From positions 45,961 through 109,960 of the forward strand of contig DATFYM010000015.1 in assembly GCA_035315065.1 (NCBI GenBank): a stretch of DNA of 64,000 nt, read 5' to 3'. Below the pieces are notes generated by a model, which worked only from the letters and a program-made list of their open reading frames with translations, did no database searches and had not been told where the DNA came from. This DNA is from DATFYM01 sp035315065. Its GTDB lineage: Bacteria; Acidobacteriota; Terriglobia; UBA7540. Of this stretch, positions 6,841 to 15,901 are shown one piece after another (position 1 is the first letter of the stretch; each line of letters starts with the position of its first letter). The position numbers were made by a program, and so were the translations under genes.

Positions 6841-9153
6841 TCAATGCGCCGCCTCCATCAGCTCTGCGCTGACGCGAGGCGGGGGCATCACGGTGGCTTT
6901 CGCCGTTGTTGATTTCAGCACGTGGCGGTAGAGGTTCAGCGTGCGCTCGGTCATTCCCTCTCGCGTGTAGTGCGCGAGGAATCTCTCCCGCCCCGCTTTT
7001 CCCATGGCTTCACGCTTGGCTGGGTCCGCGATCAGGGTGGCGAGCGCCGTGCGCAGGCTCTCCGCGTTACCGGGCTCTGCCAAAATGCCGGTGACGCCAT
7101 CCTCGATTACTTCTTTCATCCCGCCTGCTCGGCAGCCCACCACCGGCTTTGAGAACATCATGGCTTCAAGGAAGACCAGGCCAAAGGACTCGAAGAGCGA
7201 GGGCGCCGCGAAGATGTCGCACTGCGCGAGGTAATTCTCGAGCTCGGCGTCGGAGATCTTGCCGGTGAAGATTACCTGGTTGCGGAAGGGCGCCTTGCCG
7301 TGCCGTGCCCGGAACAGTCCGGCCCGCGTGGTGCCGTCGGGCTGGGGCCGATCTTCACCCACCAGAATGAAGCGCACCTTGGGATATTTCAGGCAAAGTG
7401 CGGGGATTATTTTCAGAAGCACATCAATGCCCTTGCGGCGTTCGAAGCGGCCCGCGAAGAGCACGTCGAGGGTATCCTTTTTCTGGGCCGGCAGCTTGCC
7501 TCGAGAGCGGTCTTCCATGCCGTGGGGAACAACGAGGAGCTGCCCGGGACGGAATTGGATGCCGTAGCTCTCCTGCATGATCTCGACGATCGCTTGGCTG
7601 TTGGCGCGCAGGCCGTGGGCGCGCTCCGTCACCAGCGTTTCCGCCGCGATTAGCTCCTCAAAGAATCTCTGCTGCTCGGCCGTGCCGGTCACCAGTTCGG
7701 AATTGGTCTTGATCCACGTCTTGATCGACGTGTGCAGGCTCGTTACCATCCGGAAGGAGCCGTCCACAATCGGGGCGATGCCTTCGGCATCCCAGATGGG
7801 TGCCTCGACAATGTCGATCGCGTGCGTTTGTTGAATGCGTTTCAACTCGCGCAGCATCCGGGCTGAAAATTGCCAGATGTGCTTCGGCACTACTATGCCC
7901 GGCGGGCTCGATGGCTCCTCCTGGTCCATAGCCAGCCGATGCACCCAGACACCTTCTTCGAAATCCACCGTGTTGTGGGACGCTGTGCTTCGGGTGAGCA
8001 CGTGCACGTTGTGCCCGCACGCGGCGAGACCATTGGCGAGATCGTAGGTGAGCCGGCAGATACCACCCACCCCGCTGGGCGGGTATGTCTGGCTTAGATA
8101 GCAAACGGTCAACCTCTCGGACTTCGGCAGCAGGGTAGTACAGGGCTTAAAGGTTCCGGCGTATGCCGGGTCAAGCACGTCGAAAGCAACGGATCCGCGC
8201 AATTGTCGGGCGATGGGCGAACCGATGAAGCGCCGGGGCTGCACGAGCCCATGTTCGATGCCCTCACGCGTTGCCAAGTCAGCATCACGCTGAAACTGCT
8301 CCATTGCCTCCTGCGGAGCAATCCCTTGTGCAATGTGATGGCGGAGGGTCGCTTCCCATTCATCGATGGATCGCTTCCAATCCTCCACCAGCGTGCGCGT
8401 GGATGTGCCCGGTGGACTGTTCTTAAGGCTAAAGTAAATCTTGCCTTTGATAACCGGACGATAGTTCGTGGTGGCGCGGCTGGCGCCGCGCATATCGCTA
8501 GGGAGAAAGCGGTGATAGACAAAGGCGTTCGAAAGTTGCTTGAGGAGGTAGCCGGCGTCGATCAAGCGCATGCAGACATCGGTCTCGTCCAAATAGGGAC
8601 CGAATTCTTCGTCCCACCCCCCCACTTCCATTAGAGCGCTGCGACGGTAAACGGCATTGGTTCCCTGCAGGTAGGGAAACTCGAGGCAGCCAGGGTAGCA
8701 GAATTCTCCGCCCGGGAAGGGAACGTTCCAGCGCGGGTTGCCGAGACGATTACACAGGGAGTAGCGATATTGGAGATCGTAACCAGTGTGGTTATACACG
8801 ATGCCGCCCGCGGCCCCCACATCGTCGCTGTCAAAGGCGGCTACAATGTCATCCAGCCAGTTCTCGTCCGGCACCGCGTCGTCATCCATGAATCCAACGA
8901 GCTCGCCGTGCGCCATTTCGATGCCGACGTTCCGCGAGACGGATAGATTGCGCTCCGAACAGGTCCCAACTCGAATGTGCGCACGATGCTTTTCCAGCAC
9001 CTCGGATGTGTGGTCCGGCGAAGGACCATTGACCACCACCACTTCAAACCAGGGATAGTTCAGCCTGCGCAACGACTGCAGAGTCGTATCGAGGCTAGTA
9101 GCCCGATTGTAAGTATTGATGACGATCGAGACTCTCAGATTAGAAACCGGCAT
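6841..9153 (-). CDS. Bifunctional GT2-GT4 glycosyltransferase fusion
   Basis: 770 residues, with GGGAGG before ATG 9153. Residues 1-~300 form a GT-A, family 2 domain: VSIVINTYNRATSLDTTL at the start, the nucleotide/metal DxD region MDDDAVPD (D90-D92) and the acceptor-side motif WDEEFGPYLDETDVCMRL. Residues ~345-755 form a GT-B, family 4 domain: YLSQTYPPSGVGGICRLT, the glycine-rich FAGRFERRKGIDVLL and the EX7E motif in SLFESFGLVFLEAMMFSKP. Such a protein could add two successive sugars. It has no evident membrane span. It is probably transcribed separately from, but alongside, galE. Targets may be flagellin or a surface polysaccharide. Confidence 0.9.
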   Translation of the reverse strand: MPVSNLRVSIVINTYNRATSLDTTLQSLRRLNYPWFEVVVVNGPSPDHTSEVLEKHRAHIRVGTCSERNLSVSRNVGIEMAHGELVGFMDDDAVPDENWLDDIVAAFDSDDVGAAGGIVYNHTGYDLQYRYSLCNRLGNPRWNVPFPGGEFCYPGCLEFPYLQGTNAVYRRSALMEVGGWDEEFGPYLDETDVCMRLIDAGYLLKQLSNAFVYHRFLPSDMRGASRATTNYRPVIKGKIYFSLKNSPPGTSTRTLVEDWKRSIDEWEATLRHHIAQGIAPQEAMEQFQRDADLATREGIEHGLVQPRRFIGSPIARQLRGSVAFDVLDPAYAGTFKPCTTLLPKSERLTVCYLSQTYPPSGVGGICRLTYDLANGLAACGHNVHVLTRSTASHNTVDFEEGVWVHRLAMDQEEPSSPPGIVVPKHIWQFSARMLRELKRIQQTHAIDIVEAPIWDAEGIAPIVDGSFRMVTSLHTSIKTWIKTNSELVTGTAEQQRFFEELIAAETLVTERAHGLRANSQAIVEIMQESYGIQFRPGQLLVVPHGMEDRSRGKLPAQKKDTLDVLFAGRFERRKGIDVLLKIIPALCLKYPKVRFILVGEDRPQPDGTTRAGLFRARHGKAPFRNQVIFTGKISDAELENYLAQCDIFAAPSLFESFGLVFLEAMMFSKPVVGCRAGGMKEVIEDGVTGILAEPGNAESLRTALATLIADPAKREAMGKAGRERFLAHYTREGMTERTLNLYRHVLKSTTAKATVMPPPRVSAELMEAAH

Positions 9154-9388
9154 GGGTGATTCGCCTCCCTACTCGCCCGAGCATTCTAGACAATGGCGTG
9201 AAATAACAGAAAACCCTCATTTCTCCTTCGTACCGAAACCACGTCGTACCACGAAGGTGAACATGCTCGAACTTCCTCAAAAGGAACCATGAAGAGTATG
9301 CTCACGAAGTCCAGCCCTCGGCGCGGCGATTCATGATTGAACAGAATCTCCTCGCTTGCTCGGGGAGGTCAGTCGTTTTCCCGATGCC

Positions 9389-9461
9389 TATCATTCCTCT
9401 CGTCCTTTGCGCCTCGGTGTCTCGATACTGGAAGCTCCTCGCAATCATTCCGCAGGCCACA
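9389..9461. repeat. Dispersed 'cacagag' intergenic repeat, copy B
   Basis: The stretch tcctttgcgcctcggtgtct and the tail tggaagctcctcgcaatcat match copies A and C. It sits in the 495-bp gap between galE and the glycosyltransferase fusion. The remainder of that gap (9154-9388 and 9462-9648) has no supported gene. Confidence 0.55.
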
Positions 9462-9648
9462 TTGCATGTGCAGGGCCAAATTCTGGGTTCGGCATAACAC
9501 CACGTTGGTCCCGGCAGAAGAAGCTCCAACGCGCTGAAAACAAACAGAAATAATACGAAAGCTGGCTCTCGCTCGAGAGTCACAAAGCCCGTGAAATGAA
9601 ACCCTCTCCACTACGGGATAAATGATGAGAGTTCGCTTAAGATCGCGG

Positions 9649-10698
9649 TTAGACCCGCGCCTCCGACAAGCCAATCGAATGCTCTTCGGATCCCGTTTGC
9701 CAAGCGCCGTCCAGCAACGCCGCCTGTTTCGCGCCCGACTGGTGCCAATCCCATGCCGTGCGCACGATTTCGTCCAGTCCCGTTTCTACAGAAGACCAGC
9801 CAAGAACCGATTTCGCCTTTGTCGGCTGCGCCACCAGAACCGGCGGGTCACCCGGTCTGCGCGCCATCTCGCGGACAGGGACCAGATGCTCACTCACACG
9901 CTCAACGGAGGCAACTACCTCGCGGACAGAGTACCCATGGCCGGTGCCCAGGTTGAGTGCAACGGTTTCGCCTCCACCGAGCAGGTACTCGGCAGCCGCC
10001 AGGTGCGCACGCGCCAAGTCACTTACATGGATATAGTCGCGAACGGCAGTCCCATCCGCAGTGGCGTAATCGGTGCCATAAATATCGACAAACTTCCTGG
10101 CCCCGGCAGCCGCATCCAGCACCAACGGAATTAAATGGGTCTCCGGATCGTGTGCTTCGCCCAATTCACCTTCAGGATCCGCTCCGGCCGCATTAAAGTA
10201 GCGAAGCGCAACTGACTTGAGCCCGTAAGCCTTGCCATACCAAGCTAGCATCTTCTCAACGAACAGCTTGGATTCGCCGTAGGGATTGATCGGGTGCTGC
10301 GGCGCCCCCTCGGTGATGGGAACGGACTCGGGCACTCCGTACGTCGCACAGGTCGAGGAGAAGACGACGCGCCGCACCCCCGCTTGAAGCATGGCGTCGA
10401 ATAGCGCGAGGGCATTCACGACATTGTTGCGGAAGTACTTCCGTGGATTGGCCATGGATTCGCCGACATAGGCATGGGCGGCGAAGTGCATGACGAGGTC
10501 AATGCCATAGCAAGACAGAGTATCCTGAACGAGCGAAGTATCGCCTACATCCCCCTCGATGAATGGACCAGATTTGGCCGCCCAGCGGTGACCAGTGCTC
10601 AGGTTATCCAGCACAACAACCGTATGCCCTCTCCGGGCTACTTCTTTGGCTGCATGACTTCCGATATAGCCAGCACCGCCTGTAATCAGTACCCGCAT
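9649..10698 (-). CDS. galE: UDP-glucose 4-epimerase
   Basis: 349 residues, with TGAGG before ATG 10698. This is an extended short-chain dehydrogenase: NAD-binding GGAGYIGSH (residues 7-15), the catalytic S-Y-K set (FSSTCATYG, then YGESK) and the family signatures VVLDNLSTGHR, RYFNAAGADPEGELGE and RDYIHVSDLA. GalE interconverts UDP-glucose and UDP-galactose and supplies sugar donors for the neighbouring glycosyltransferase. Length and motifs are complete. It follows a 46-residue open frame on the same strand by 10 bases. Confidence 0.95.
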   Translation of the reverse strand: MRVLITGGAGYIGSHAAKEVARRGHTVVVLDNLSTGHRWAAKSGPFIEGDVGDTSLVQDTLSCYGIDLVMHFAAHAYVGESMANPRKYFRNNVVNALALFDAMLQAGVRRVVFSSTCATYGVPESVPITEGAPQHPINPYGESKLFVEKMLAWYGKAYGLKSVALRYFNAAGADPEGELGEAHDPETHLIPLVLDAAAGARKFVDIYGTDYATADGTAVRDYIHVSDLARAHLAAAEYLLGGGETVALNLGTGHGYSVREVVASVERVSEHLVPVREMARRPGDPPVLVAQPTKAKSVLGWSSVETGLDEIVRTAWDWHQSGAKQAALLDGAWQTGSEEHSIGLSEARV

Positions 10699-10708
10699 GG
10701 GACCTCAT

Positions 10709-10849
10709 CTAACGAACCGGACTATGCCGCAGCCGGGCCAAAGCGCCCTCAATCGTCACCAGATCTCGTACCTTTGCCGGCCACTTGCATTCCTGTGCAA
10801 ACGGAGGGCCAATTACGCCCACGCGCGATGAGTTCAAGTGTAGGGCCAT
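10709..10849 (-). pseudogene. 46-residue remnant open frame upstream of galE
   Basis: The open frame begins MALHLNSSRVGVIGPPFAQE and ends LRHSPVR, stopping 10 bases before galE. The block RVGVIGPPFA..KWPAK.RDLVTI is shared with the open frame at 4805-5464. No ribosome-binding site decides the start. It may be the last piece of a deleted gene, or a short leader coupled to galE. Confidence 0.35.
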
Positions 10850-10977
10850 GAACACCTCTCAGATGGCAGGCTCAAGACTAATCGAGCACCCGGGCATCCA
10901 AGCTTCAACGCGGTTAACGGTGATGATGCAATAGTAAGCACTTTCTCATGGAAGTGCGATTGCAAGCAGCTTAAGAG
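10752..10977. repeat. ~220-bp dispersed repeat, copy 2
   Basis: Same orientation and strong match to 5040-5256. Differences are scattered single bases and small indels, so the copies diverged some time ago. It overlaps the 46-residue open frame upstream of galE. Confidence 0.7.
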
Positions 10978-11137
10978 CAGTGATCCAGGGCTTGACCTCT
11001 CTCGGCCGAGCTTGGGGCCGCTCATCATATCGGGATGACCGGTCCCCAGCATCACGACCTTGTTTCCGGTCGCGCCGAGAGTGGAGCCGCGATGCGAATC
11101 CACTTCCGCCGTGGGGCAATACGACTTAGGAAAAGAG

Positions 11138-12700
11138 ATGGCTCGCAATAACAGAATGTCGGCTGCCATCGGGGCGCACCAACGCGCCGTTGCCATCGCG
11201 CCTGACCACCCGGACTCTCACCTGACGCTCGCCAGGGCGCTACGTGATCAACATAGGTTTAGGGAAGCGGCGGAGTCATTCCGGCGCGTCATCAAACTTA
11301 GGCCATCCGATCTGCAGGCGCAAATCGGCCTCGGCGCCATGCTTCATCAGGCAGGGGAGCTGTCGGCGGCCACGGAAGCGTATGTCCGTGCTTTGCAGTT
11401 GAAACCAGACTGTGCCGAGGCATTCACGAACCTAGGACTCGTGTGCCAGGATTTGGGAGATTTCGCGCTGGCTGTCGAGCTGCAGCGTCAAGCGATTGCA
11501 GTTGCACCTGGGATGGCGGATGCACACAACAATCTCGGCTCCGCGCTTTCGAAGCAGGGCAACACCGAGGATGCGCTGGCCTGCTTTCGTCGTGCCCTCG
11601 CTCTGAAACCGGATCACGCCGGAGCTCACTACAACATCGGGCACCTCTTCGCGAACCGCGGAGATCTGATGGCCGCCGAGACGTGGTACCGGCGCGCGCT
11701 GGCGTACAAGCCTCAGTCCGGCACGTTGCGTTTCTATCTTGGCGTGCTGCACCTCTTGCAAGGTAGGTTCTCGCCGGGCTGGCAGGAGTACGAATTCCGC
11801 TGGGGTTCCAGGCATCTGCGCGATGCCAAGCGCACCTTCTCGCAGCCGCAATGGCGCGGCGAACCGCTGGGAGGGGACTCCATTCTGCTATATGCGGAGC
11901 AAGGACTTGGAGACACCATGCAGTTTGTCCGCTACGCCCCATTGGTAGCGGCGCGCGGAGGGCGAGTGCTGCTGGAAGTCCAGGCGGGGTTACGCCGCCT
12001 GATCGCCGGGATGGAGGGGTGGGGACAGGTACTCTCGCAAGGGGATCCCCTCCCGGACTTCCGCTGGCAGTGCCCCTTGATGAGTCTTCCGCTGGCATTC
12101 AAGACGGAACTGGCGAGTATTCCTGGCTCCGTGCCTTACCTGCGTGCGAATGACGGGGAGGTCGAACGGTGGTCGGAGAGACTGCAAGGAAGTGAACTTC
12201 GCGTCGGCGTGGCGTGGGCAGGGAATTCAAAGCATCCGCGCGAGAGCATGCGCTCTATTCCGCTTGCGGCGTTGGCACCGCTCACCGCCGTCGAAGGCAC
12301 ACGTTTTTACTCGCTACAGAAGGGTCCGGCTGCAGCGCAGATCCGGGGGCTTCCCTCCCGCATGATGGTCATCGACCTCGACGCGGAGCAGAAAGATTTC
12401 GCCGATACGGCGGCGATTGTCGCCAATCTTGACCTCGTCATCTCGATCGATACCTCGGTGGCGCACCTTGCTGGCGCGTTAGGAAAGCCCGTATGGGTAC
12501 TGCTGCACCACGTGCCCGACTGGCGGTGGCTATTGGGTCGCGAAGACAGTCCCTGGTATCCTACAGCGCGCTTGTTTCGAAAATCTGTGACAGAAGATTG
12601 GCAGGCCGTGGTGCATCGCCTGCGGGATGAGATTGAAAAGCTGGCAAAGCAGACCGCCCGCCAAGATCAAGCACGCACCCCGGAGGGCCGACATCCGTAA
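11138..12700 (+). CDS. TPR protein with O-GlcNAc-transferase-like C-terminal domain
   Basis: 520 residues from ATG 11138, which has TTAGGA upstream; an open extension to 11060 has no such signal. Residues 1-~210 hold at least six TPR units of ~34 residues (AHNNLGSALSKQGNTEDALACFRRALALKPDH is one, here given in consensus sense). Residues ~215-500 form a GT-B-like domain typical of SPINDLY/OGT-like bacterial proteins: LLYAEQGLGDTMQFVRYAPL, GVAWAGNSKHPRESMRSIPL and ISIDTSVAHLAGALGKPVWV. Such TPR-transferases sit beside flagellar operons in several bacteria and may glycosylate flagellin. Sugar and acceptor are unknown. It is the last gene before the flagellar block. Confidence 0.85.
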   Translation: MARNNRMSAAIGAHQRAVAIAPDHPDSHLTLARALRDQHRFREAAESFRRVIKLRPSDLQAQIGLGAMLHQAGELSAATEAYVRALQLKPDCAEAFTNLGLVCQDLGDFALAVELQRQAIAVAPGMADAHNNLGSALSKQGNTEDALACFRRALALKPDHAGAHYNIGHLFANRGDLMAAETWYRRALAYKPQSGTLRFYLGVLHLLQGRFSPGWQEYEFRWGSRHLRDAKRTFSQPQWRGEPLGGDSILLYAEQGLGDTMQFVRYAPLVAARGGRVLLEVQAGLRRLIAGMEGWGQVLSQGDPLPDFRWQCPLMSLPLAFKTELASIPGSVPYLRANDGEVERWSERLQGSELRVGVAWAGNSKHPRESMRSIPLAALAPLTAVEGTRFYSLQKGPAAAQIRGLPSRMMVIDLDAEQKDFADTAAIVANLDLVISIDTSVAHLAGALGKPVWVLLHHVPDWRWLLGREDSPWYPTARLFRKSVTEDWQAVVHRLRDEIEKLAKQTARQDQARTPEGRHP

Positions 12701-12770
12701 ACACGCAGTGGGCAATATTTGCCCATCCAGATAAGCCTGGAATGCCAGGGATCTTTCTCCCTTTTATCGC

Positions 12771-12786
12771 TGGGACTTCCGTTGCC
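12771..12786 (+). promoter_or_regulatory. Candidate sigma-54 (-24/-12) promoter for flbD-motAB
   Basis: TGGGACTTCCGTTGCC has GG and GC with the required 10-base gap and a full TTGC -12 element, against consensus TGGCACG-N4-TTGCW. It lies ~165 bases before the flbD start in a 250-bp gap with no gene. Three sigma-54-type regulators or partners are encoded just downstream. Chance matches are possible. Confidence 0.4.
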
Positions 12787-12951
12787 AGACCTATCCCCGC
12801 CAGCCCCAAGCTGGAGGTTGGGCATTCCCACGCTAACTACCCCTCAGAGTTTTTCCGAAAGCGGTCGATATATAAAACGGACGTATTAAACGGACTAACG
12901 ATTGCTTGTTACAACATGGGTTCGTGGGTGCGGGAGATTGTGAGGAGAGTA

Positions 12952-13203
12952 ATGATCCATCTCACTAAACTCAACAACCAGCCCATGGTGCTGAACTCGG
13001 AGTTGGTTGAGTTCATTGAGAACAAACCAGACACGGTGATCACCCTCATCACCGGGAACAAGGTCGTGGTGTTGGAAACCACCGAAGAAATTATCAGCCG
13101 CATCGTCGACTTCCGGCGGCGCGTGATGGCCGGGATCTGTACCGCGCTGCCGCCCAAGGCAACCTGGCAGCCGGAGGATGATGACTCGTCGAGGCCAGAC
13201 TAA
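12952..13203 (+). CDS. flbD: FlbD-family flagellar protein
   Basis: 83 residues from ATG 12952, preceded by GAGGAG; an open extension upstream to 12742 lacks support. MIHLTKLNNQPMVLNSELVE matches the start of the small FlbD family (not the Caulobacter NtrC-type FlbD), which also carries the later VITLITGNKVVVLETTEEII seen here. These ~60-80 residue proteins occur next to motA/motB in many flagellar clusters; their function is not settled. The tail (~20 residues) is longer than usual. motA follows after 11 bases. Confidence 0.85.
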   Translation: MIHLTKLNNQPMVLNSELVEFIENKPDTVITLITGNKVVVLETTEEIISRIVDFRRRVMAGICTALPPKATWQPEDDDSSRPD

Positions 13204-13214
13204 GGGGGTCGGCG

Positions 13215-14018
13215 TTGGACAAAAGTACCTTTGCCGGCATTGCACTGGCGCTGGCGGGAATCCTGGGCGGCATGATGATCGAGGGCGGCAAACTGGCCCA
13301 GATCCTTCAGCCTACCGCGGCGATGATCGTGTTCGGAGGGACCTTCGGCGCGGTCATGATTCAGTACCCGCTCCCGCTCGTCCTGGCCAGTGTGTCCCAT
13401 CTCAGCCAGGTCTTCTTCGAAAAGTCGAGGGACTTCGAGACCATCATCCAGGAAGTGGTGGGCTACGCCAAGCAAGCCCGCAAAGACGGCATCGTTTCCT
13501 TGGACAAACAACTGGACAAAATGGACGACCCGTTTCTTAAGAAGTCTCTCATGTTGGCGATCGACGGAACCGATCCGCAGGAACTGCGTAAGATGATGGA
13601 ACTGGAGATGGACAACCAAACCGAGCACGAGGAGAAGATCCCCCAGGTTTTCGAGTCGGCGGGCGGGTTTTCGCCCACCATCGGCATCATCGGCGCGGTG
13701 CTCGGACTCATCCAGGTGATGCAGCACCTGGATAATATCACTGAGGTGGGAAAGGGCATCGCCGTGGCTTTTGTAGCCACCATCTACGGTGTGGCCTTGG
13801 CCAACATCTTCCTTCTTCCCTCGGCGGGGAAACTGAAGATTCGCATGCGCGAACAGCAACTGACCCGGGAGATGATCCTGGAGGGAGTGATCTCCATCCT
13901 GGAGGGGCTGAACCCGCGCATGGTCGAAACCAAGCTGCGAGGGTTCCTGGTGGCGGGCACGCAAGAGAAGCAAGAAAAGAAGGAGGCCGAGGGTGAGCAG
14001 AAAGAAGCGGCATCCTGA
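13215..14018 (+). CDS. motA: Flagellar motor stator protein MotA
   Basis: 267 residues starting at TTG 13215 (MDKSTFAGIALALAGILGG). Four membrane segments are expected at about 5-22, 33-52, 152-172 and 184-205; the conserved stretch GGFSPTIGIIGAVLGLIQVM includes the motor-critical proline, followed by GKGIAVAFVATIYGVALANI. The cytoplasmic loop between helices 2 and 3 carries the charged residues that contact FliG. With MotB it forms the ion-driven stator in the inner membrane. The C-terminal tail is rich in Lys/Glu. motB starts inside its last codons, so translation is probably coupled. Confidence 0.95.
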   Translation: MDKSTFAGIALALAGILGGMMIEGGKLAQILQPTAAMIVFGGTFGAVMIQYPLPLVLASVSHLSQVFFEKSRDFETIIQEVVGYAKQARKDGIVSLDKQLDKMDDPFLKKSLMLAIDGTDPQELRKMMELEMDNQTEHEEKIPQVFESAGGFSPTIGIIGAVLGLIQVMQHLDNITEVGKGIAVAFVATIYGVALANIFLLPSAGKLKIRMREQQLTREMILEGVISILEGLNPRMVETKLRGFLVAGTQEKQEKKEAEGEQKEAAS

Positions 14019-14922
14019 GCACGCAAACCACGAACGATGGCTGGTTTCCTACGCTGACTTTATCACCTTGATGTTTGCGTTCTTCGTGGTGATGTTCTCA
14101 TCGTCGCAAGTCGACAAGCGCAAGGTGGGAAAACTCGCTCTCGCCATGCAGGTGGCGTTTCAGCAAATGGGTATCTTTGAAGCCTCGAACACCAAGATGC
14201 CCCTTTCTACCACGGCGCCCATGCCGTACTCCGAGGCCCAATTGGTCGAGAACACGCCACTCACCGAAGCCATGGGACGGCTGGTTTCGACGTCGCGCGG
14301 CAAACCTGGAGCGACCGTAGGCGCACCCGGAGGCGGATACGGACGCGGGCCCGGGGGCAGACCCGGGGCTGGACCCGGAGCTGGACCCGGAGGCGGGCCT
14401 GGTCTCCCCGACCTCGACCAATTGCGGCGCGAGATCGAGAGGGCCCTCGCTCCCCAGTTGCGTTTGAACGAAGTGGCGATCGAACCGAGGGGGGACGGAA
14501 TGGTGCTCAGCCTTCGCGAAGTTGGTTTCTTCGACAGCGGATCCGCCACTCTAAAGGAAGGAGCTGAGCCGGCCATCAGCAAGCTAGCCGCCGTGCTGCT
14601 TGTCCACACCTGCTTTCTCCGCATCGAGGGGCATACCGACAACGTCCCGATTCACTCCTCGGCCTTCGCTTCCAATTGGGAGCTTTCCACGGCGCGCGCC
14701 ACCAACATGATTTCCTTGTTCACCGCGCAGTACCGTTTTGACCCCGCTCGCCTTTCCGCCGGCGGATACGCGGAGTTCCACCCCGCGGCTTCCAACGATA
14801 CGCCGGAAGGAAGGGCGCTAAATCGACGCGTGGATATTGTGATCCTTCCCCCAGAGGATTTCTCCACTCATTTGGCGGCCACTTCCATCATCAGGGCCTT
14901 GCCACCCAAGGGTGGCAAGTAA
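13993..14922 (+). CDS. motB: Flagellar motor stator protein MotB
   Basis: 309 residues from GTG 13993, with AAGGAGG upstream inside the end of motA (26-base overlap). The single membrane span SYADFITLMFAFFVVMFS contains the conserved ion-carrying aspartate. Residues ~100-140 form an unusual Gly/Pro-rich linker with GAGPG/GGGPG units. Residues ~165-295 are an OmpA-like peptidoglycan-binding domain (FFDSGSATLKEGAEPAISKL, IEGHTDNVPI, ELSTARATNMI, NRRVDIVI). It anchors the stator to the cell wall. Confidence 0.95.
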   Translation: MSRKKRHPEHANHERWLVSYADFITLMFAFFVVMFSSSQVDKRKVGKLALAMQVAFQQMGIFEASNTKMPLSTTAPMPYSEAQLVENTPLTEAMGRLVSTSRGKPGATVGAPGGGYGRGPGGRPGAGPGAGPGGGPGLPDLDQLRREIERALAPQLRLNEVAIEPRGDGMVLSLREVGFFDSGSATLKEGAEPAISKLAAVLLVHTCFLRIEGHTDNVPIHSSAFASNWELSTARATNMISLFTAQYRFDPARLSAGGYAEFHPAASNDTPEGRALNRRVDIVILPPEDFSTHLAATSIIRALPPKGGK

Positions 14923-15214
14923 GGCCCGCATCTCGAAGCTCGCCCAATCGAAAACTCGAAAGTCGAGATTCGGGAATCAGGCTGACGCGTTGCGTTCTTC
15001 GAATTCCCGCTTGGCTTTTCACTCTCTCATTATTTTCCCCTCAAGTCGGACGACGACCTTGACGATTTCTAATGAGGCAGCTCTCAAAAATCGGGGCTTG
15101 CTATTTCGGTGTCCTGAGGTTAATATTCGTTGGAGTAATGACTTATTTAGCCATCGGATACTTCGGCGTCATCGAGGTTACCGACAGAACACCGATTACT
15201 CGGGGGAAGATTCG

Positions 15215-15901
15215 ATGCGGGTTCTGGTGGTAGAGGACGACAAGCCGGTCGGCCGCTTTTTGCAGAAGGGCCTCGAAGCCGAGCATTATGCGGTTGACGT
15301 TGCTCTGGACGGCGCCGCGGCGCTTCAGATGACGGAAGGCTGCAACTACGACCTCATCATTCTCGATTTGAATCTGCCGGGCATTGATGGGTTGGACGTC
15401 CTCAAGCGTATCCGTGGGGCGCGTTCTTCCGCGCCCGTGTTAATCCTCAGTTCACGCACTAAGGTTGAGGACCGGGTGAAAGGATTGGATCTTGGGGCAG
15501 ACGACTACCTGCCTAAGCCATTTGCCTTTTCCGAGCTTGCCGCGCGCACTCGCTGCTTGCTGCGCCGCACGTCGCGCCCGGTCGAGACCAGCCTCCGCAT
15601 CGCCGACCTGGAGTTGAGTCGGGTTGATCGCCGCGTGAACCGGGACGGACGAACTATCGAACTGAGTCCAAAAGAATTCTCCTTGCTCGAGTACATGATG
15701 CGAAACTCCGGCCGAACAGTGACGCGCGCCATGATCATCGAGCACGTCTGGAATCTCTCGTTCGACACAATGACCAACGTAGTCGACGTCTACGTCAGCT
15801 ACCTGCGAAGGAAGATCGACGACGGTCGCGACCAAAAGCTGATCAACACCATCCGTGGAGTCGGCTATCGGATTGGTCCGGTGCGGAGCGGGGAGGACTG
15901 A
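15215..15901 (+). CDS. OmpR/PhoB-type response regulator
   Basis: 228 residues from ATG 15215, preceded by GGGGGAAG; longer in-frame starts overlap motB and are not supported. Residues 1-~115 are a receiver with the acidic pair (VVEDDK), phospho-acceptor Asp in LIILDLNLPGIDGL, the switch serine (ILSSR) and the lysine in YLPKPF. Residues ~130-225 form a winged-helix DNA-binding domain (ELSPKEFSLLEYMMRNSGRT, VDVYVSYLRRKID, IRGVGYRIG). No complete kinase gene adjoins it; the nearest candidate partner is the HisKA-only protein at 16845. It may regulate the flagellar block or an unrelated pathway. Confidence 0.9.
   Translation: MRVLVVEDDKPVGRFLQKGLEAEHYAVDVALDGAAALQMTEGCNYDLIILDLNLPGIDGLDVLKRIRGARSSAPVLILSSRTKVEDRVKGLDLGADDYLPKPFAFSELAARTRCLLRRTSRPVETSLRIADLELSRVDRRVNRDGRTIELSPKEFSLLEYMMRNSGRTVTRAMIIEHVWNLSFDTMTNVVDVYVSYLRRKIDDGRDQKLINTIRGVGYRIGPVRSGED

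Noticed and set aside
14912..15214. N-terminal extension of the OmpR-type regulator overlapping motB
   Set aside because: The receiver begins normally at ATG 15215, which has a ribosome-binding site; the extension is unlike any domain.
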